From Aptenodytes patagonicus (Eukaryota; Chordata; Aves; Sphenisciformes; Spheniscidae), in the NCBI RefSeq assembly GCF_965638725.1, contig NC_134949.1, forward strand, positions 77,282,017 through 77,346,016: a stretch of DNA of 64,000 nt, written 5' to 3'. This document shows, piece by piece, positions 11,537-23,811 of the stretch (positions are counted from its first letter, which is position 1; the number at the start of each line of letters is the position of its first letter). Under the pieces are notes generated by a model, which was not told the origin of the DNA, ran no database searches, and saw only the letters and a list, made by a program, of their open reading frames with translations. The translations under genes were made by a program, and so were the position numbers.

Positions 11537-14519
11537 CCGCAAGTCCAATTTGTTTTTAAGCTTGAAGGTCACCATTAAGCAAAGATCATGGCCACAATAT
11601 TGAGTTATATTTAGGGACAGAAACACAACAAAGGAACAGGATAGTCTGTATTTTGTCAATGTCTGTGACACTTTTATTACCTCTTTGTTATTGCTGTGTT
11701 ATGGGAAAGTCAATGAAGCATACATTATTATTCTCTACTCCATCTTCATTCCACATGCTTCAAAACCAGTTAAATTTCAGATTAGCTGTGGAAAAGTCTG
11801 CACGTGTCTGAAGTGATTTTCCTTCCAGCCTGCCATTTGTCACCGTCCAGGAGACAAAGTGGGGTCGAGCCGCTACTTGACCTCATGCTTTTGCTTCTTG
11901 GAATCCTTGACTAAGACCAGCCACGTGGGTAAAACCCCGTCCACATTTTTAAACACTTTCTCTGCTTATCAGTTATAAATTCATTTTCATTCTTTGTTTT
12001 CAAAGTCGGTATCAAGCTGTCACAAGTTATTGATATTTCCTGAACAAGCATCCATAAACCAATCATTTCAACCCAACCCTTCCCCATGCCGTGAGTCTTC
12101 CCATGCTGGTTCAGCGGGTGCTCTGCGTATTCTAGCCTTGGAGAGATTTAGTCAACAATATGGCTACTATTGAAGAAGCATGTTTACTGCTGCCCAATGA
12201 AAGACTCCACTGAAGTCAGGAGAACATCGCCAGAGAAGTAAATGAAACTTTGTACTGGTCTTGTAGGACTGCGGGAGAGTGCTCGCCAGAAGGAAGCGCT
12301 CTGTGTGGCCGTGCTTGTTCCCTTTGCCAGTTACTGCACGCTGAAGCTGCCTGGGTCTTGTCATCTACACAGCTTCTTTCTTCAAGTGAGGAAGAAGATA
12401 GATAGTCCGTAAGAGTTAGTTAAACGGCAGCAATTACCTCAGCCAGATGTTGCCACAACAAATGCTGGCTTGCTGCAGTTCAGGTTGTTTCTCTTTTGAC
12501 TTACTCTTTGTTTGCTAAATTTGTTTATCCAAAGTTGGAGCCAAGGAACCCTGGACACCTCTTCACATCACAGCAGTGCCACAGGGGATCCTTCCTACTT
12601 TCACATGGAAACTTATGAGGTTTCGAAGAATGCTTAGAAGTCAAGGGAAATACTCAGCTTGACTTGAATGGTTTTTCATTCCATTTGCAACTATAAATTT
12701 GAGATTCAGATTTCAGATTTACTGAGCAAAAGAATCCCTGTGCATCCACCCCTCCGGAGAGGGCACCTGACAGCTCCTCCTGCGGTGGCAGCTCCACAGG
12801 GACGAGGTAAGAATACTGATGCTGACATTCCCTCACACAGATTTGAAAATACTAGTAAATGGGACAGTTTTGCTGCTGAAGCAGGTACTTAAGCAAATGA
12901 TATCTGTACTTTCAGTTTACATTTTTGTGTGTCATTTTACCACCTGACTAGCTGCCCTCAAAACTAGTCTGTCCAAGTTAACGCTGCACTGATCTGCACT
13001 GTTATGTTTTGCTCTCTTTCCTGCATTTACGAATACACCCAGTCATCGCTACACAAAAGCTCTTCTGGATTAGTCAGGAATTTTGAGTAAGGTCCCTTCA
13101 CTGCATCAGAGCAGACTTGTTTGATACAGGTCTCCTGGCACATTTCCAGACAAACTTGTCACACACATGATGGGCCCTCTGAGAGCTCAGTTTTGGGCTT
13201 TTGATCTTGATCCTTCAGGATCTGAAATTTCAGGAAGACGACTGAGATCAGACGTGATAGTTTTCTGTTATCTTAATATGGGTCTGCGGGTAAGACTGCA
13301 TCTTAAGACTTCCTTCTATCATTAGGTAAAGGAGGCAGAAACAGAAGTGGGTTTGCGTGTGCCATTAGTTGGCCACATGTTTGTAATACAGATAAATGCA
13401 CAGTCACTCTTTCTGATAGGAACCGCACCCTTCCCATCACTCCGTAATCTGCTCCCGTGCTTCAGGGAAACTGTAAAAATACGGCAAAGGTCATTTATTT
13501 CATTTTGTCTTCTCTGGCTAATAACACGCTGAACTGACTTTCCTACACCTGCGTTATCCCTGCTGCCCTCTGAATTGCAGTCAGTCATACCTGTAAGAAG
13601 GGTTCGTGCCTGATTTTCTGGAAAATATCAGCCACTTAACCAATTTGTCCCCTCAAGGAAGCTTTTCCAGTCTAAAAGGTTTCAGTGCGATTACAAGACG
13701 AGCTCCTATTTCTCTCCCATTTCCTTGTTTGCAGTGCACAAACGGTGACCTCACACGCACCAGGACAAACAGACTTCTTAGTCATCTTGCCTACAATTTC
13801 TGAGGCATTGGCTCAATACCATTCACTAAATGTAGGCTAGCTAGGTCCCTTTATCAGAATAAAAGCCTCAGCTCTCGTCTTTAACCTGAGTTCCCCTTTT
13901 TAACAAGTCATATAGAAAATGCTGTTTATGTAGGAGGACCACTCCAATTCTCTTTTTCCCCTGGAAGCTCCGCTGCGTGAGCTTATTGCGCAGGCTGGAG
14001 TTTCAGCGCACGTGAGTGTTGATCCTGGAAGATGTGCACGTTGCCACATGTTAGTCAGCAATGACAACACATTGCTTGTCTCCAGTCCCTCACCTGACAC
14101 ATGCAGCACAGACTGCTGGGAGTGCAGCCTCTCTTCTTGGCTCAAACCACACCAACAAACCAACCACCGCACCGAGCAGCAAAGCACCAGCGTGGAAGGA
14201 AATCCCAGGCCCAAGGGAGATGGGTGCATTGCCGGCCGCCCCGGCACTGCGATTACGCTGCTCTGCCACACTGAGGGAGATCACAGAGGCTGTAAAGGCT
14301 AGAAATTTGGTGGATCCTTCAGTTATCTCCATGTACCTTGGGCTAAGATCATAGTGGGCTGTAATACTGGGGCCAAATTTTTAGATACTTCCATTTCATG
14401 GGGAGCTCATAAAAGAAGATGCAGCCCTTGACTTGGACCAGAGCAGTGCACAGTATCTATAGAGGCCAAATATCCACTACAGATATGCTCAGCTTCAGAA
14501 ACGGGAACTGTATAAAAAT

Positions 14520-14855
14520 GAGGAAGTGTTTTAAAAGGAATTAAAAAGGGCAACTGTGAGAATTAAGTTCCTACAAGCCGGATGGAGGTTGCCGAGGGAT
14601 GCCGTATCAGTAGCACAGTGCCAGTACATACCATCTTTTCAGAAAGGCTTGAAGAAAGGGCAAAAGTTAGCCAGCATTGTTAGGCAGCAGAGCAAGGGAA
14701 GGCATTAGAAAGAAGTTCAAAAAGCTGAAGGCATGTCCAAAGGGAGAAAATAGAAAGGATCGTAAACTCTGACAGATTAAATGTAAAAATGCAATAAGGG
14801 TGGCCAAAAAGAAGGACTTTGAAGAACAAATCACAAAAACTATCCAAACTAATGA
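14520..14855 (+). mobile_element. Probable LINE (CR1-like) ORF2 linker fragment, decayed
   Basis: Near its end this stretch reads, in the frame that later enters the CR1 ORF, as [16 protein letters not shown] followed by ITKTIQTND. This resembles the basic linker between the endonuclease and reverse-transcriptase domains of CR1-type LINE ORF2 proteins, where an (A/V)KK-DFE motif precedes the RT. Upstream parts of the same segment have stops in every frame but keep a lysine-rich composition. The reverse-transcriptase domain itself is missing before the CR1 C-terminal segment that follows. The family call is from memory; the left boundary is a guess. Confidence 0.35.
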
Positions 14856-15564
14856 TTTTTTTTTTTTTTTTTTTTTAATAGATCAACAGCAGAAAACTTG
14901 CCAGAGAGTCTGCAGGACTCTGTATCAATACAGGCTGGGGGATGAAGGGATTGAGAGCAGCCCTGCCGAGAAGGACTTGGGGGTACTGGGGGATGAAAAG
15001 CTGGACATGAGCCGGCAATGTGCGCTCGCAGCCCGGAAGGCCACTCGTATCCTGGGCTGCATCAAAAGCAGCGTGGCCAGCCAGTCGAGGGAGGTGATTC
15101 TGCCCCTCTACTCTGCTCTGGTGAGACCCCAGCTGGAGTACTGCGTTCACCTCTGGGGCCCTCAGCATAAGAAAGACATGGACCTGTTGGAGCGGGTCCA
15201 GAAGAGGGCCACGAAAATGCTCAGGGGGATGGAACACCTCTCCCATGAAGAAAGGCTGAGAGAGTTGGGGTTGTTCAGCCTGGCGAAGAGAAGGCTTCGG
15301 GGAGACCTTCTTGCAGCCTATCAGTACTTAAAGGGGGCCTATAAAAAAGATGGCGGCAAACTTTTTAGCAGGGCCTGTTGCGACAGGACAAGGGGGAATG
15401 GCTTTAAACTAAAGGGAGGTAGGTTTAGACTAGCTAGAAGGAAGAAATTTTTTACGCTGAGGGTGGTGAAACACTGGCACAGGTTGCCCAGAGAGGTGGT
15501 GGATGCCCCATCCCTGGAAACATTCAAGGTCAGGTTGGATGGGACCCTGAGCAACCTGGTCTAG
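14800..15564 (+). pseudogene. CR1 LINE ORF2 C-terminal remnant, 254-codon open frame
   Basis: The uninterrupted frame encodes the C-terminal end of a CR1 retrotransposon ORF2 protein, the part after the reverse-transcriptase palm. Diagnostic stretches, in order, are [12 protein letters not shown] (about residues 51-62), LALVRP-type [12 protein letters not shown] (about 105-116), [18 protein letters not shown] (about 124-141), [14 protein letters not shown] (about 148-161) and [20 protein letters not shown] (about 228-247). The endonuclease domain and the RT catalytic FADD-type motif are absent, so it cannot mobilise itself. The ATG at 14800 is not a real start; it lies inside linker-like sequence, with a poly-F stretch (from T21) joining the two parts. 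Lack of stops and frameshifts suggests a fairly recent insertion. It is not a host gene. Confidence 0.85.
14856..14876 (+). repeat. Poly-T tract (T21)
   Basis: A pure run of 21 thymines sits exactly at the junction between the upstream LINE-like linker segment and the CR1 C-terminal segment. It is in frame, adding phenylalanines to the 254-codon open frame that spans it. It could be a secondary expansion or mark a template-switch or insertion joint. Confidence 0.9.
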
Positions 15565-15650
15565 TTGAAGATGTTCCTGCTCATTGCAGGGGGGTTGGAC
15601 TAGATGACCTTTAGAGGTCCCTTCCAACCCAAACTATACTACGATTCTAC
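14877..15650 (+). mobile_element. CR1 LINE, 5'-truncated 3' portion
   Basis: This is a typical avian CR1 insertion: truncated at the 5' side, carrying the ORF2 C-terminus, then the short 3' UTR. The 3' UTR runs through GGGGTTGGACTAGATGACC and AGAGGTCCCTTCCAACCC. It ends at ACGATTCTAC (15641-15650), a degenerate form of the ATTCTATG-type octamer that terminates CR1 instead of a poly(A) tail. No flanking target-site duplication is evident, as expected for CR1. Recognisable CR1 sequence is certain from about 14920; 14877-14920 is less clear. Confidence 0.93.
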
Positions 15651-16837
15651 TTTGCACAATGAAACTTTATTTCGGTAAACAAATTCTCCCTCTTTTCGAT
15701 AAGCCAGTCTCCTTCTTGCAAATGCCCCCGCCCTCGTTATACTACCTGGTCTAATAAACTTGAGTACTCAGATGAGGGGTTGTGCCACAATAAAAATTTC
15801 CTGGTGTGAGGGTACTAATCTAATTGCTGGCGCATACAAGTGCCTGGCAACAGATCTACAGGCAGCATGAACCACGGGCCAGGAGTCAGTCCCTTCTGCA
15901 CCTGCCTTCTGCAACGTGGACGCAGCATTGCAGAGAGGACCTCAGGCTGGAGGGAGACGTCTCAGGCCCTTGTGAGGAAGGGCTAGAGGCCACGGTTGCA
16001 ATAGCTGGTCCACATGGTATCATCTCTTTTTTTCTTCCTACTTTGTAGGTTATTCAGGGAACTGCTCAAAGGTAGCCGAGGCCCCTGTGCAGCTGTTTTT
16101 CCTACTGGGAAGAGGGGGTAAGGGGAAAGGTATTTTTATAATTCTGGTCAGAGCATAGCCCCAGGGACACCGATGGTGAGGAGTGCAAAGATGTGGCATG
16201 TTCATCCCCCGATGACTTGAGCAGCTATTAGGGCCCTCCAGGCACTTTGCATTTTGAGTGGTGTAACACTTCGATACACTTCTCAGAGTTTGCTCACCCC
16301 CAAAAGAGCAGGCCTAATATTCAATACCTACTCAGGTTGCTTCAAAGGTGTAGTTAGAAATATTAAATGATCCTTTGAATTGTGTTACAGCTATATCTGT
16401 GACTATGTCATCCATCCCCCATAGGCTTTTAAATGTTTACTTCTTCACTGAAATATGAGATTAATATTATGCTACTTATCTCTTCTCCTATAGGAACAGG
16501 TAAACTTTCAAAATGTCAGTGACATACATACATACAGAGTAATTACTATCTGTCCTTAAATCCTGCTGTCAGAAAATAATGCATACTTTACCAATCTGTG
16601 ATTTTTCTAAAAATACCTTAAGAAGTCCTCATCATTTTTGTGCCAGAAATAAACAGAAAAAAGACAACTCTGAGTGGTGCGTTACTCATTTTAAAGAGCC
16701 TGTGGAAAACTGACATACTTCCTTATTTATCTTTGGGAAGGAACAATTTCATCAGGTGCCACATTATGCAAGGGAGTTTCCATTTAAAATAATTGAGTAC
16801 TTAAAATTCACTCTCTTGCTCATTCAATAAAGCACTC
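15651..16837. other. Intergenic or intronic DNA, no gene seen
   Basis: No feature beyond short chance frames. The longest open frame (15824-16048) has no recognised motif. Confidence 0.6.
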
Positions 16838-17125
16838 CGATTCTAAAGCTGGAAAAGGCCATTAGTATCATCTTATCTGACCGTCTCCGTAACAGAGGCA
16901 ACTAAACTTCATCCAATTTCCTTCAATAATGCATTTTTTAGTTAAAGCCTATTTTCAGAAAAGGATCTAGTCTTGATTTAAAAAATTCTAGAAGATAATT
17001 TGCTGTGTCCCTTGTTAGTCTGTTCCAATGCATAATTGTACTCAAAGACATATATTTTATTTTTTCTGGCTTGATGTACCAGCCAGTTAGTTTAGTTTAT
17101 GCCTTCCTCTATCAAAGGGAAGGAT
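16838..17125 (-). mobile_element. Ancient CR1/L3-type LINE 3' end, heavily decayed
   Basis: Read on the plus strand, the order of landmarks matches the reverse complement of an old sauropsid CR1-family 3' end. ATTCTAAAGCTGGAAAAGGCC and ATTAGTATCATCTTATCTGACC come first, then ATCTAGTCTTGATTTAAAAA, then GTCTGTTCCAATGCATAATTG, then a TTTATGCCTT-like stretch. Those phrases recur in this position in many turtle and bird copies. Divergence is high and there is no open frame. The assignment rests on remembered landmarks rather than alignment. Confidence 0.65.
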
Positions 17126-19654
17126 GAGCTCATCCTTCAGTTATATATAGTTGTGTCTAATAAGATTTAAGTATAAAAGTAGGAAGACTCAAAGTTTCAA
17201 AACTGCAGAAGAAGCTTAAGAAAAAATGAAGAGGGAAAAAACCAACCTCTGGTAAAGCTATTTGTTAGAAGTGTCTAGAGTAAAGGCACTGTGATTGTAG
17301 ATCAGACCATGCCATTAGGAGGGCACAGTTCTGCAGTCTTCACTAAGACAAAACATCCATCAGCGTTTGACGGGAATTTCAGATTTATAGTGACTGATTA
17401 AGGATTATGACACAGCTTTCCATATTTAAATGTATTCAAAATGTTTCTCCTAAGTGCCATATGCTTTTACTTTCCCTCCTAATAGCATTTTTTCTTATTC
17501 CATTGTTCTAACTGCGTAAGCTAGTGCAGTTAAAGACATTTAGAAATCTGCCTTGCTTGACAGAGATTTTACAGTATCAAAGAAAAGGGTTTATTACAGA
17601 TTCAGCATAGCCCTTGAAGTGTTTTTCTGCTAAAGATGCGACTTCTTGTTGAAATGTTTTCCTGAATCAAAGCCTTAATCACCTATATATTTAAGTCTGA
17701 CTGATAGGCAAATCTAGTATTGTGATCCCAGGCTCTCAGATAAAACCGTGCATCAAGTAATACTGCAAATAGCCCCCATACCATGGCTCTTCACACAGGG
17801 CAAACCCAGGATGGGGCTGGGAGCCTACGTTTTTGTTCCCAAAGCGCAGAAGTTCCCTGACGTTTCTCTCCCACTCAACCAGAGCCCTGCTCTCCTCCTC
17901 CCCACCAGCTTCAGCTCTTCCACTGGGGTGGGAAATCCACGGTGTGCACCCAGAGTGAGCAGGAGGAAGCAGGACATGGCTCAGGGCTTGCTGGGCCGGA
18001 GCTGTTTCGGTGGCTGAGGCAGCTATTCCACCTTGCTGGGTCAGGAGGCTCAGGACAGCCTTGCCCAGCATCCGGGGGGGGGGGATGACGAGGGTAAACG
18101 TGTTTATACCCATGTCCCCACCCCTCAAGGCTTCCCTGGGTGACCCACCACCACTGCTGCCTTCACCCTCTCCTTGCACCTCTCCTGCCACGTCCCGTCT
18201 CTGCTCCACGCAGCCCCGTTTCGGCAGGACATGCCTGGGTCAGTCATCCTCGTGCTAAAGGTGGAAAGCACAAGGCACAGAAAATAACCTGACAGGAATG
18301 GAAGCAAAACCATTTGCCCTCTCTCAAGAGTTGCTCTTAGGTCAGTGCAGGCACGGCATACCATTTCAGTGTCTTCAGAGGTGAAAAACTAATCCAGTAC
18401 ACGTAGAGAAACAGCAGATGCTGGATGCCTACTCTGAAATGTGTAGTTGTAAGGCCAATAAATGGAAGAATTTCTAGCTCTAAGATCCCTTCTTTATCTT
18501 ACAAAAGGTGGATATTCTGGCTAAAGAATTTGTTAATATGTTTTTCATCTTTTTGTCATTTAACTGCACATTTAACAGCACCCATAATAGGTATCCCAGA
18601 GTCATTATGTCTCTTTTAACATCAATGCAACTGCATAGCGGTAAGGGATGTTTTCTCGAAAAATTCTCTGCTAAGGAAAGGGAAGGTGAGGCTCACTATT
18701 TCTGCCTGCCAACAGGTCCATGAAATCAATTTTCCTCCAGAAGAATGATCTTTGCAGGTATTATGGTAAAATGAAAAGTCACTAACAGGTTTGCCTCTCA
18801 GAAACTAAACAGTAATACAGCTAACTAGAAAAGAAGGCAATTTCTTCGGCTTTTGAAAGAGCATAGCATGTATCTACTGCACTTGGATTTCTATGTAGAA
18901 ACACATGAAACAGTGTCATTATTGGGTTCAAATTCACTGGATGATCTTCCACCTAACTGTCAAATATTTTAACTTTTTCCAGCTTATCAAATGCAAAGGC
19001 AGTTTCTTTTCACCACTGAACAGAAGGAAAGCAGCAGACACTTTTTCTACAGCCTCAATTAAGCAGATGCTGATGGAGGATGAAAAGACTTTTGATGTTA
19101 AGGCATGTTCTGGCAGCAGTCCTAGTCCTTACCAGTTGATTTTAGCAAATTGGAAATAAATCTGCAGGATGAAAATTTCCAGAGATGTATTTAACTATGC
19201 CAACGGAATGAGCTTCCAATAGACTTTTTACCATATTGGCAGACCAAAAGCACCTCTTGTGTGATTCATGTTCTGTTTCTGAAAGCACAGTGTATTTTGA
19301 CCCATGCAGAGTTTTACAAGAGATGTCCTCCAAAATTCAAGAGACTTATCAAAGCATAAACAAGAGCAGGATACAAACACTACAAGTTACATGGTGGCCT
19401 GGCCCTTGTAAGCAAATTTAGGCCTTAATAGGAATCTGGAAGGGTATAAGTTGCAAAAACAACATAAAAGTAATGATGTTTATAAATCATCCTGACAGTG
19501 GCATGTTGCAACATAGTTGTTTTCTTTTCTTCAGAAAGGGCTCACACTCATTATCAAAGTCAGTGATTTTTCCAGATATATTAATTTGGCTCCGTTTCCC
19601 CATACTTTATCTACATGCCAAAATAAATGCTTGCCAAAGATAAATTCACAGATC
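17126..19654. other. Intergenic or intronic DNA, no gene seen
   Basis: From about 17.78 to 18.25 kb the sequence is locally GC-rich and open in several frames on both strands (the longest is 157 codons on the minus strand, 17736-18209). No domain is recognisable, the frames overlap on opposite strands, and CpG density is unremarkable, so I do not call a gene. The remainder is AT-rich with nothing structured. Confidence 0.55.
18074..18084 (+). repeat. Poly-G tract (G11)
   Basis: A run of 11 guanines inside the locally GC-rich stretch. Homopolymer length here is prone to sequencing error. Confidence 0.9.
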
Positions 19655-20092
19655 TGGCAGGCTAGGAGTCGTCTCAGGAGATCATCTCATCCAACATTCT
19701 GCACTGAAGCGAGCTAAAAGTATCTAGACACCATCCCTGACGCTTCTATCTTCTTCACTTTAAGAAATTGATATCCCTGGGTAGTATGTCCTAACATTTT
19801 GTCACACTTTCAGATAGAAAGACTTACCTAATATCCTGCCTAAATCTTTTAGGTGAAGGTGAAACTGGTTCTTTCTTGCCCTTCCCTAAACGGACATGCA
19901 AAGCAACTTGCAGTTGTTGCTCCATCTGCATCAATCCCTTCCAAGCTGCTGTGCCGTTTCTCAGTCTTCTCTTTTCAGTCCAGTGCCTTCACCTTCCTTT
20001 TTATGAGTCACGTTTTCTACACCTCTTATCACGCTTGTTGCTTTTCTGTGCTTTTCCCTCAACTGCATCTACTTACTGCTTCCAGCTGAGAC
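19655..20092 (-). mobile_element. Ancient CR1-family LINE 3' portion, copy A
   Basis: Plus-strand landmarks in CR1 minus-strand order are AGGAGATCATCTCATCCAAC (3' end region), then CCTAATATCCTGCCTAAATC, then TTCTTGCCCTTCCCT. After these comes CTCAGTCTTCTCTTTTCAG with CAGTCCAGTGCCTTCACC, and then ACACCTCTTATCACGC and TTGTTGCTTTTCTGTGC. These correspond to the reverse complement of the ORF2 C-terminus and 3' UTR. There are many substitutions and no intact reading frame, so this is an old insertion. Confidence 0.65.
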
Positions 20093-20242
20093 AAAGGACT
20101 CCAGCTGGGACTTCACCGCTACTTCAGAAAGTAGAACAATTGCTACTGCTGCCTACGTAAAGATAGTTTTATTGTCAGAACAAAGCTCAGCTCTTCCTCA
20201 GCCGTATCTGATTATTGACATATACCTAGCTTGAGCTGTGTA

Positions 20243-20470
20243 GTGTGGATCATAGAACACCAGAATTGCAAGGGGATAAAGACAGACTATCATCTAGTGA
20301 ATGATACCTAGAAATCTTCAAAAGATGTTTGTCTCTCTTGTTCTTTAAAAATGTCCAACAGGGGAGATTTCATGATCATTGTAGACAATCTGTTCCAGTG
20401 CTTCGCTGTCTTCACATTTAAATGTTAGGAGACAAAAATGCTGTCTTAAATTCTACTGTAGGGTCCAGTC
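20243..20470 (-). mobile_element. Ancient CR1-family LINE 3' end, copy B
   Basis: A second 3'-end signature starts anew: GGATCATAGAACACCAGAAT, then CTATCATCTAGTGAATGA, then AATCTGTTCCAGTGCTTC and CTGTCTTAAATTCTAC. Because it restarts the 3' end only about 150 bp after copy A reached the ORF2 C-terminus, it is a separate insertion, or a nested or truncated copy, in the same orientation. Confidence 0.5.
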
Positions 20471-20479
20471 AGAAAAAAA

Positions 20480-21190
20480 CTCCCTCTTCTGCTGTGATGC
20501 TGCCTAGCCAATAACTTCCAATTTTGTGCTTGTCTGCTGAATTTCTCCTCCCTAAGGAGGAAGACTTTTGTATTTGTCTTTGCTGAATTTCAGCTGTTTT
20601 GATTTCAGATTCTCTCCAATTTTTCAAGCATTTGTTGAATTCTGATGCTCGTGTCCACAGTACTTGCAACCTTGACCTATGCCACTCCCATTCACTAATA
20701 TTATGACCATAGTCTCTCATTGGTCCTCCAAACTGTCAAGAGAAACGCTGAACAGAGCCAGGTCCAGAACAGAGCACCACTAAACTTCAGTTGAAATCTG
20801 ACAGCAAAGAGCTGATGAGTGCTCTTTGAGAGCAAGTTTCCAACCATTGCATACCTTTCTTCTCACAACCACATCAACACTGTATTTCATTAGTTTCCTT
20901 ATGGGAATGTCATGGAGAAGTGGCAGAAATGTCACTGGGCTTGAGATTATATCACATTAGTTGTATCCCCCTTTTTTCCCCCACTAAGCCACTTAACCAG
21001 CCAAAGGCAGAAATTAAACAGGCTTGACATGACCCATTCTCAACAATCCTTGTTGGCTATTTCTTTTATCAGTTTATAATAGTTTAGGTACTTACAAAGT
21101 AGTTTTTTAATGCCTTGTTCCAGAACCTTCTCAGGAATCAACGTTATGCTGACAGGTCCAAAAGAGTAGCATCTCCTCCTGTATAAAAAC
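20480..21190 (-). mobile_element. Ancient CR1-family LINE ORF2 body fragment
   Basis: This continues in minus orientation through regions more 5' in the element. TTTGTATTTGTCTTTGCTG and AATTTCAGCTGTTTTGATTTC come first, then CAATTTTTCAAGCATTTG, then GAACAGAGCCAGGTCCAGA. Next come GACATGACCCATTCTCAAC, CAATCCTTGTTGGCTATT and CCAGAACCTTCTCAGGAATC with ATGCTGACAGGTCC. The order and spacing match the reverse complement of the CR1 ORF2 coding body, which in intact copies reads ...TTGTTGGCT... and ...GCTGACAGG.... It may be the upstream half of copy B. The frame is destroyed by many changes. Confidence 0.65.
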
Positions 21191-23811
21191 ACAGACAGAG
21201 CACATGTCCACAGAGTTTCCTAAATCCTCATATCAGGATACAGGCCTCCTTTCACACCTGAAACATTGCTACTGTTTGCTCAGAACTTCAGTTTCCACCA
21301 TCAAATCGATAAGCTCGTCAGAGGCTCAAGCATGACAAGAGTGACATTTCCGGGGTTTTTCATTGTTAAGCACCACTGAGCATTTGCCAAGTGGTTTTCT
21401 CAAGGGCTTGTGACAGAACATAATATATGCTAAAAGGGATTTTACACCAAATGACTAGACGCTGCCCCAAATCAGACAGCGATGCCAGAATCTCTCTAAG
21501 CAAAATCACCAAAATATTTGTAAGAGGACAAAATTTATGTTTTTTCTTTCCTAGCTCCAATCTTGGAATTGCTGATTTGGTTTGATTGAATCTTTCAAGA
21601 AAAAAAATGCAGTTATAGGGGGGTAAAAAGGGCAGCATCCTGGGTGGGATACCACATCCTGAATGGAAGCATGCAACGCTACAGACGTTGTGGTTATAAC
21701 TCTTCCTGGTTGTCCTACATGGAAAAAGAACTTCGTGTCCCCACTGTATCTTCCATACAAGTGCATTAGAAATGTTGAGCTATGTTCACATCATTTTCCA
21801 GGAAGCAGGAAATATTATCACCCCCTTCTTACAAGTCAGGAAAACATAAAGAGGCCTTGTTCAAGGTCAAAGTGGGTCAGCAGAGAGCACAGGATGAAAC
21901 TAAGCTAGTCTCATGTTTTAATAACTAAGACAATGATGTTCTGCTTTTTTTCTCCCTTTCAGATAGTGTTCACCTGCGTAATCTTATCTCCAAACCAGAA
22001 GAGCTCCTCAGAGGTCTATAGTTGAAATACTGGTGAAGGTCAAAGGAAAATGAGCTTTCTCACTGGACAATCACCTTGCTGTATGCTCTATTGATTTACA
22101 ACGCCCTACGGAATTGTTAGGGGGTATGGTGGACTAATGGACAGTTACTGAAGTTAGCTCTCATAAAGCACATACTTCCTTCCAAAAATAGCTTTTTAAA
22201 ATAGAGATATCCCTTACAGACCCATTTATGAGGTGAAGAGTCCCCTGTCTCCCCCGCTTTAAATTTTTTATTTAAAATGTAATGAAAGGGAGAAAAATCA
22301 GAACTGTAGTGAGGCTGGGCTGATGGTGATGTTGCTTCACAGAAACTCTCTAGGACATGTCCATCACTCTGGAATCTGAGCAGGGATTCAGGTCTCCCTC
22401 AGACAAGCACCCCTTGCTCCAAATAGTCATTAGGCCCTTGAATTCACTGGTGTCCTCACCTCAAATCACTACAGCTGGACGCTCCAGAAGAAAGTAGGCA
22501 AAAAGCCTATGATACACTGGACTGTGGGGACTGAAGGAGAATTTATAGACATGCTCTGAAATGTGTCTGAACAGCAAACAAGTAACTGCATTTCTCTGCC
22601 TACAAACCAGTCATAGTCTGATCAGTGAATGCATATATTTTCTTACCTCATTCAAAAGAGAGAGGGTTATTTTTAAGGCAAGGGTCTGTGTGGGTGCATT
22701 CCAATTTTTGGAATCTCTAAGACTGCCAAAGGCTATTGTGTAGATTAGATAAATAGTCACTGGAAAAAATACACTGAAAGTACCATCCTACCCCTAAGCT
22801 ACTGAGGATGCACAAGGTGATAGAAATGACCCTGTGTTCATATAGAAAACAGAATAAATTAAGGTGCTTATGTGGCTGCATCTGAAACACATTGTAGTTG
22901 CCACTTTCACTCACAGGTTTGCATGCACAGCAACAAACAGATGCTTGAAAAGTCAGGTGTATGGAACAAACCTTATCTAGAATGCTTTAGCTGACAGATG
23001 AGAAACTCAAGGGAGAGCTACTGCAGGAGCATTAGGCAAGAAAACAACTCACAAAGGCTCTTTACAAGGCCAAGGAACATAAAAGCAACAGCAAATTATC
23101 TGTGAAGCAGCAAAGCTTTTCTTTTTTTTTCACTTCCATATAATTATTTCTTGTAATACTCTTTCTGTCTAAAGGCCATGGTGTGTTTATCATCATAAAA
23201 CCAGGAAAAACCTGCTCTTTGAACAGGATGCAAATTTCTGCCAGTTGTTCTAGCTACAGGCTTGAAAAATTAAAACATGACAGCCCAAAAAGCTTGGAAA
23301 CTTCAGATCCCTTCTCCAAAAAAAGAAAATGGGAGAAGTTATCACCTACATCCTCAAAAGCTTTTTTTTTCCCCCAGGGTTAATTTACTTGTGCATTTGG
23401 GCACTAATTTCCCTAAGTCCAGAATACTATACGGTGAGCTGTTGCATTTGGCAAAGTGGCAAAGTATGGCAATCCCATTCAGTGTTGTTTCTTTTGATGA
23501 AACACAGCAATTTGTAAATTCTTTGGGGTAGAAATGGAGTTCATTCTTGACCGATCCTTTGCAAGTACTGTAATAAACAAAGGTTAGAGATAACAGTAAA
23601 ACCCAAGGACACAGGGCAGGATGGCATAGGTTGATAATCTATCCTGTTGAGATGGAGTTAGGGATGGAGAGAAAGCACTACCGTAGATGTTGGTTTAATT
23701 CCTGGAAGATGTTGGCTAAGTTCCCATTTCTTGCACACACTTGCTGTGTCCTTACAAAGGTCACTTAGGACGAGCTCCACAAACAGATACATGCATTAAA
23801 TGCCATTGCTG
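21191..23811. other. Intergenic or intronic DNA, possible further CR1 relic at the left edge
   Basis: The first 150 bases may continue the old CR1 copy, but similarity is too weak to claim. No coding exon, RNA gene or structured repeat is supported in the rest; open frames are under about 95 codons with no recognised motif. Confidence 0.5.

Larger units (their letters stand above)
6881..14519. other. Intergenic or intronic DNA, no gene seen
   Basis: No supportable coding exon. Open frames (for example 9645-9974 forward and 9551-9838 reverse) overlap each other on opposite strands and have no recognised domain. The forward one is preceded in frame by a stop immediately before its ATG. A splice-acceptor-like pyrimidine tract ending in CAG at 9585-9612 precedes it, but all three frames reach a stop within about 30 bases of that acceptor. 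Small repeats and two possible DNA-transposon relics are listed separately. Confidence 0.6.

Noticed and set aside
17736..18258. Overlapping open frames of 157, 89 and 82 codons in a GC-rich patch
   Set aside because: They lie on both strands in the same stop-poor stretch without recognisable motifs. The patch is not CpG-dense and has no promoter elements.
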